Below are positions 62,735 to 64,000 of a stretch of 64,000 bases of DNA, in pieces. Position 1 is the stretch's first letter; every line of letters starts with the position of its first letter. The notes beneath the pieces are model-generated. The model had not been told where the DNA came from. It saw nothing but the letters and a program-made list of their open reading frames with translations, and made no database searches. The position numbers and the translations under genes were made by a program. Source of the DNA: Olsenella sp. KH3B4. GTDB lineage: Bacteria > Actinomycetota > Coriobacteriia > Coriobacteriales > Atopobiaceae. The DNA lies in assembly GCA_900111695.1 (NCBI GenBank), contig FOHD01000001.1:310001-374000 (forward strand), written 5' to 3'.

Positions 62735-63718
62735 ATGGACCTCTCCCAGGCAATCGAACAGGCAAATGCCTTCGTCTTCCCGGGCTTTCTCACCGACGAC
62801 GACTCGCTCACCCAGGAACGCACGAAGAACGAGGAGGCCATCAAGGTCCTGACAGACGCCTGGAAGGCCGCGCCGCTTGGCCGCGAGCCCTTCTCGTTCG
62901 ACCTGGTGCGCGGCCTTGCCGACAGGAACCGCGACATATGCGACCGCTATGGCATCGAGCGACTGAGAAACACCAACGGCCTCAACCTCGCACGGCGCCT
63001 CTCGGATGCCGACCTCGTCCACGGCGTGGCCACGCTCCAGCACAGAAGCGACGAGGAGGTCGCGCGCGTCGCTGGCCCCACAGCCTCTGACCTGGGCATC
63101 GCCTACGTAGACGCGCCGGTGTGGGGTGCCGTGGTAGGCATCGACCTCGAGACCTCGGACCGCGAGCCCGACCGCGGCTACGTGATCAACGTTGGCCTGG
63201 AGTTCATGAACCTCACGCCAACGGCAAAGCCAACCAATCCCTACTCCGCCTACTGCGGCATGCCCGAGATGTATGCCGAGAAGGGCGTGCCCCTCACAGA
63301 GATCCATCACATCACCTGGAAGGACCTCGAGGGCGTGGCCCCTCTGCGCCAGAACCCCAAGATGCAGAAGGCCATTCTCGCTGCGCTCACCACCTTCCCC
63401 TACATGGCCCACAACGCCGCCTTCGAGGACTCCTGGTTCATGCTCAACGTGGACGGCTATGCCGAGGCGCGCAAGGCCGGCAAGGTCGTTCCCATAGACA
63501 CGCGCGACATCTGCCGCCGGCTGGACCCGGAGGTGCGCCTGCTTCCCCGCGAGACGCATCCCGCCACGCTCGAGAACTGGGCGCGCCGCCGCGGAACGCT
63601 CAGCAAGAACGAGAAGGAACGCCACCTGGGCCTTGAGGACGTGGACCTCATGCTTGCCACGGTGCAGGCGGAGTTCTCGGAGCGCAAGATGTTCCCCGGC
63701 CAGCGCGAGGAGGACTAA
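62735..63718 (+). CDS. DEDD-type 3'-5' exonuclease
   Basis: 327 residues from ATG 62735; the ribosome site is weak (GAAAGCGG), and ATG 62657 upstream is an alternative. Residues about 135-320 give a DnaQ-like fold: 'VGIDLETSD' (Asp, Glu), 'AHNAAFEDSWF' (Asp) and 'HLGLEDVDLML' (His, Asp). The first 130 residues are helical and specific to this group. It may trim RNA or DNA ends in repair or processing. Confidence 0.8.
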   Translation: MDLSQAIEQANAFVFPGFLTDDDSLTQERTKNEEAIKVLTDAWKAAPLGREPFSFDLVRGLADRNRDICDRYGIERLRNTNGLNLARRLSDADLVHGVATLQHRSDEEVARVAGPTASDLGIAYVDAPVWGAVVGIDLETSDREPDRGYVINVGLEFMNLTPTAKPTNPYSAYCGMPEMYAEKGVPLTEIHHITWKDLEGVAPLRQNPKMQKAILAALTTFPYMAHNAAFEDSWFMLNVDGYAEARKAGKVVPIDTRDICRRLDPEVRLLPRETHPATLENWARRRGTLSKNEKERHLGLEDVDLMLATVQAEFSERKMFPGQREED

Positions 63719-63719
63719 C

Positions 63720-64000
63720 ATGCGCCTGCAGCAGCTTCGCTACCTCATCGCCGTCGCGGAGAGCGGCTCGATCAACTCCGTGGCGCACAGCCACTACATC
63801 TCGCAGTCCGCGCTCTCGACCTCCATCCGCGAGCTCGAGGAGGAGATGGGCGTCAAGGTCTTCAACCGCACGAACAAGGGAATCACGCTCACGTCGGAGG
63901 GTGTGGAGCTTCTCGCCTACGCACGCCAGGTGGTCGAGCAGGCCGACCTCATGATTCGCCACTACGAGAGCGACCGCAACGACACCTACCGCAAGCTGTC
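63720..64000 (+). CDS. LysR-family regulator (3' end outside window)
   Basis: The ATG at 63720 overlaps a GAGGAGG site in the end of the exonuclease gene. The visible 93 codons give a LysR helix-turn-helix ('GSINSVAHSHYISQSALSTS') and linker helix; the effector domain lies beyond the window. It starts two bases after the exonuclease stop. Confidence 0.9.
   Translation, partial: MRLQQLRYLIAVAESGSINSVAHSHYISQSALSTSIRELEEEMGVKVFNRTNKGITLTSEGVELLAYARQVVEQADLMIRHYESDRNDTYRKL

Overview
The window is a gene-dense, high-GC bacterial chromosome segment. It holds about 57 protein genes, strong Shine-Dalgarno sites (GGAGG type), many tightly packed or overlapping genes, and no rRNA, tRNA or CRISPR array that I could see. 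My best guess is an anaerobic actinobacterium of the class Coriobacteriia, Olsenella/Atopobium-like. The clues are the high GC content, the PdxR/PdxS/PdxT set, a class I superoxide reductase, the acetylase-type diaminopimelate pathway, an amidase-glucosaminidase cell-wall enzyme and lic-type surface glycan genes. This is an inference from gene content, not a proof.

Layout. 1-7 kb: end of a DUF1015 gene, a large TPR-containing protein of unknown function, a secreted two-headed murein hydrolase, a HAD phosphatase and a cold-shock protein. 7-17.5 kb: a surface-glycan locus with GT2 + DUF2304, two LicD phosphotransferases, a flippase, GT2 and GT4 glycosyltransferases (one GT2 frameshifted) and two winged-helix-fused nucleotidyltransferases, one of them also carrying a choline-kinase-like domain. 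17.6-36 kb: DNA repair and replication (ruvCAB with a LexA-type box, dnaE, an addA/addB-like pair with a TrpR-like regulator). A degenerate NAD-synthetase-like protein, superoxide reductase, a HIRAN protein and a DUF2974 hydrolase lie among them. 36-42 kb: two alcohol dehydrogenases (one frameshifted), head-to-head remnants of a sortase and a GGDEF protein, and a GntR/DUF5808 operon. 42-49 kb: lysine/diaminopimelate genes lysA-dapA-dapB-dapH behind a lysine riboswitch, then an M20 peptidase and a PatA-like aminotransferase. 49-64 kb: small unknown proteins, LysR regulators, TatA, a nucleoside phosphorylase, PaaK + ACT protein, GNAT, pdxR divergent from pdxST, phosphofructokinase, MgtC, a radical SAM protein, a glutamine amidotransferase-like protein and a DEDD exonuclease.

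How it works together. LysA/DapA/DapB/DapH plus the PatA-like enzyme cover most of the route to diaminopimelate and lysine, and the riboswitch gives lysine feedback. PdxR probably controls de novo pyridoxal phosphate synthesis by PdxST; PLP is the cofactor of LysA and PatA. The 8-17.5 kb locus looks able to activate a small amino-alcohol such as choline (kinase, then cytidylyltransferase) and attach it to an exported glycan (two LicD). The winged helices on the activating enzymes, and palindromes of one sequence type near both of their genes, suggest self-regulation.

The window also contains several inverted-repeat elements (about 36.3, 37.8, 46.7 and 54.9-55.1 kb) and at least four apparent single-base frameshifts (about 12.6, 20.6, 38.7 and 41.4 kb). 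The frameshifts may be real decay or sequence errors.
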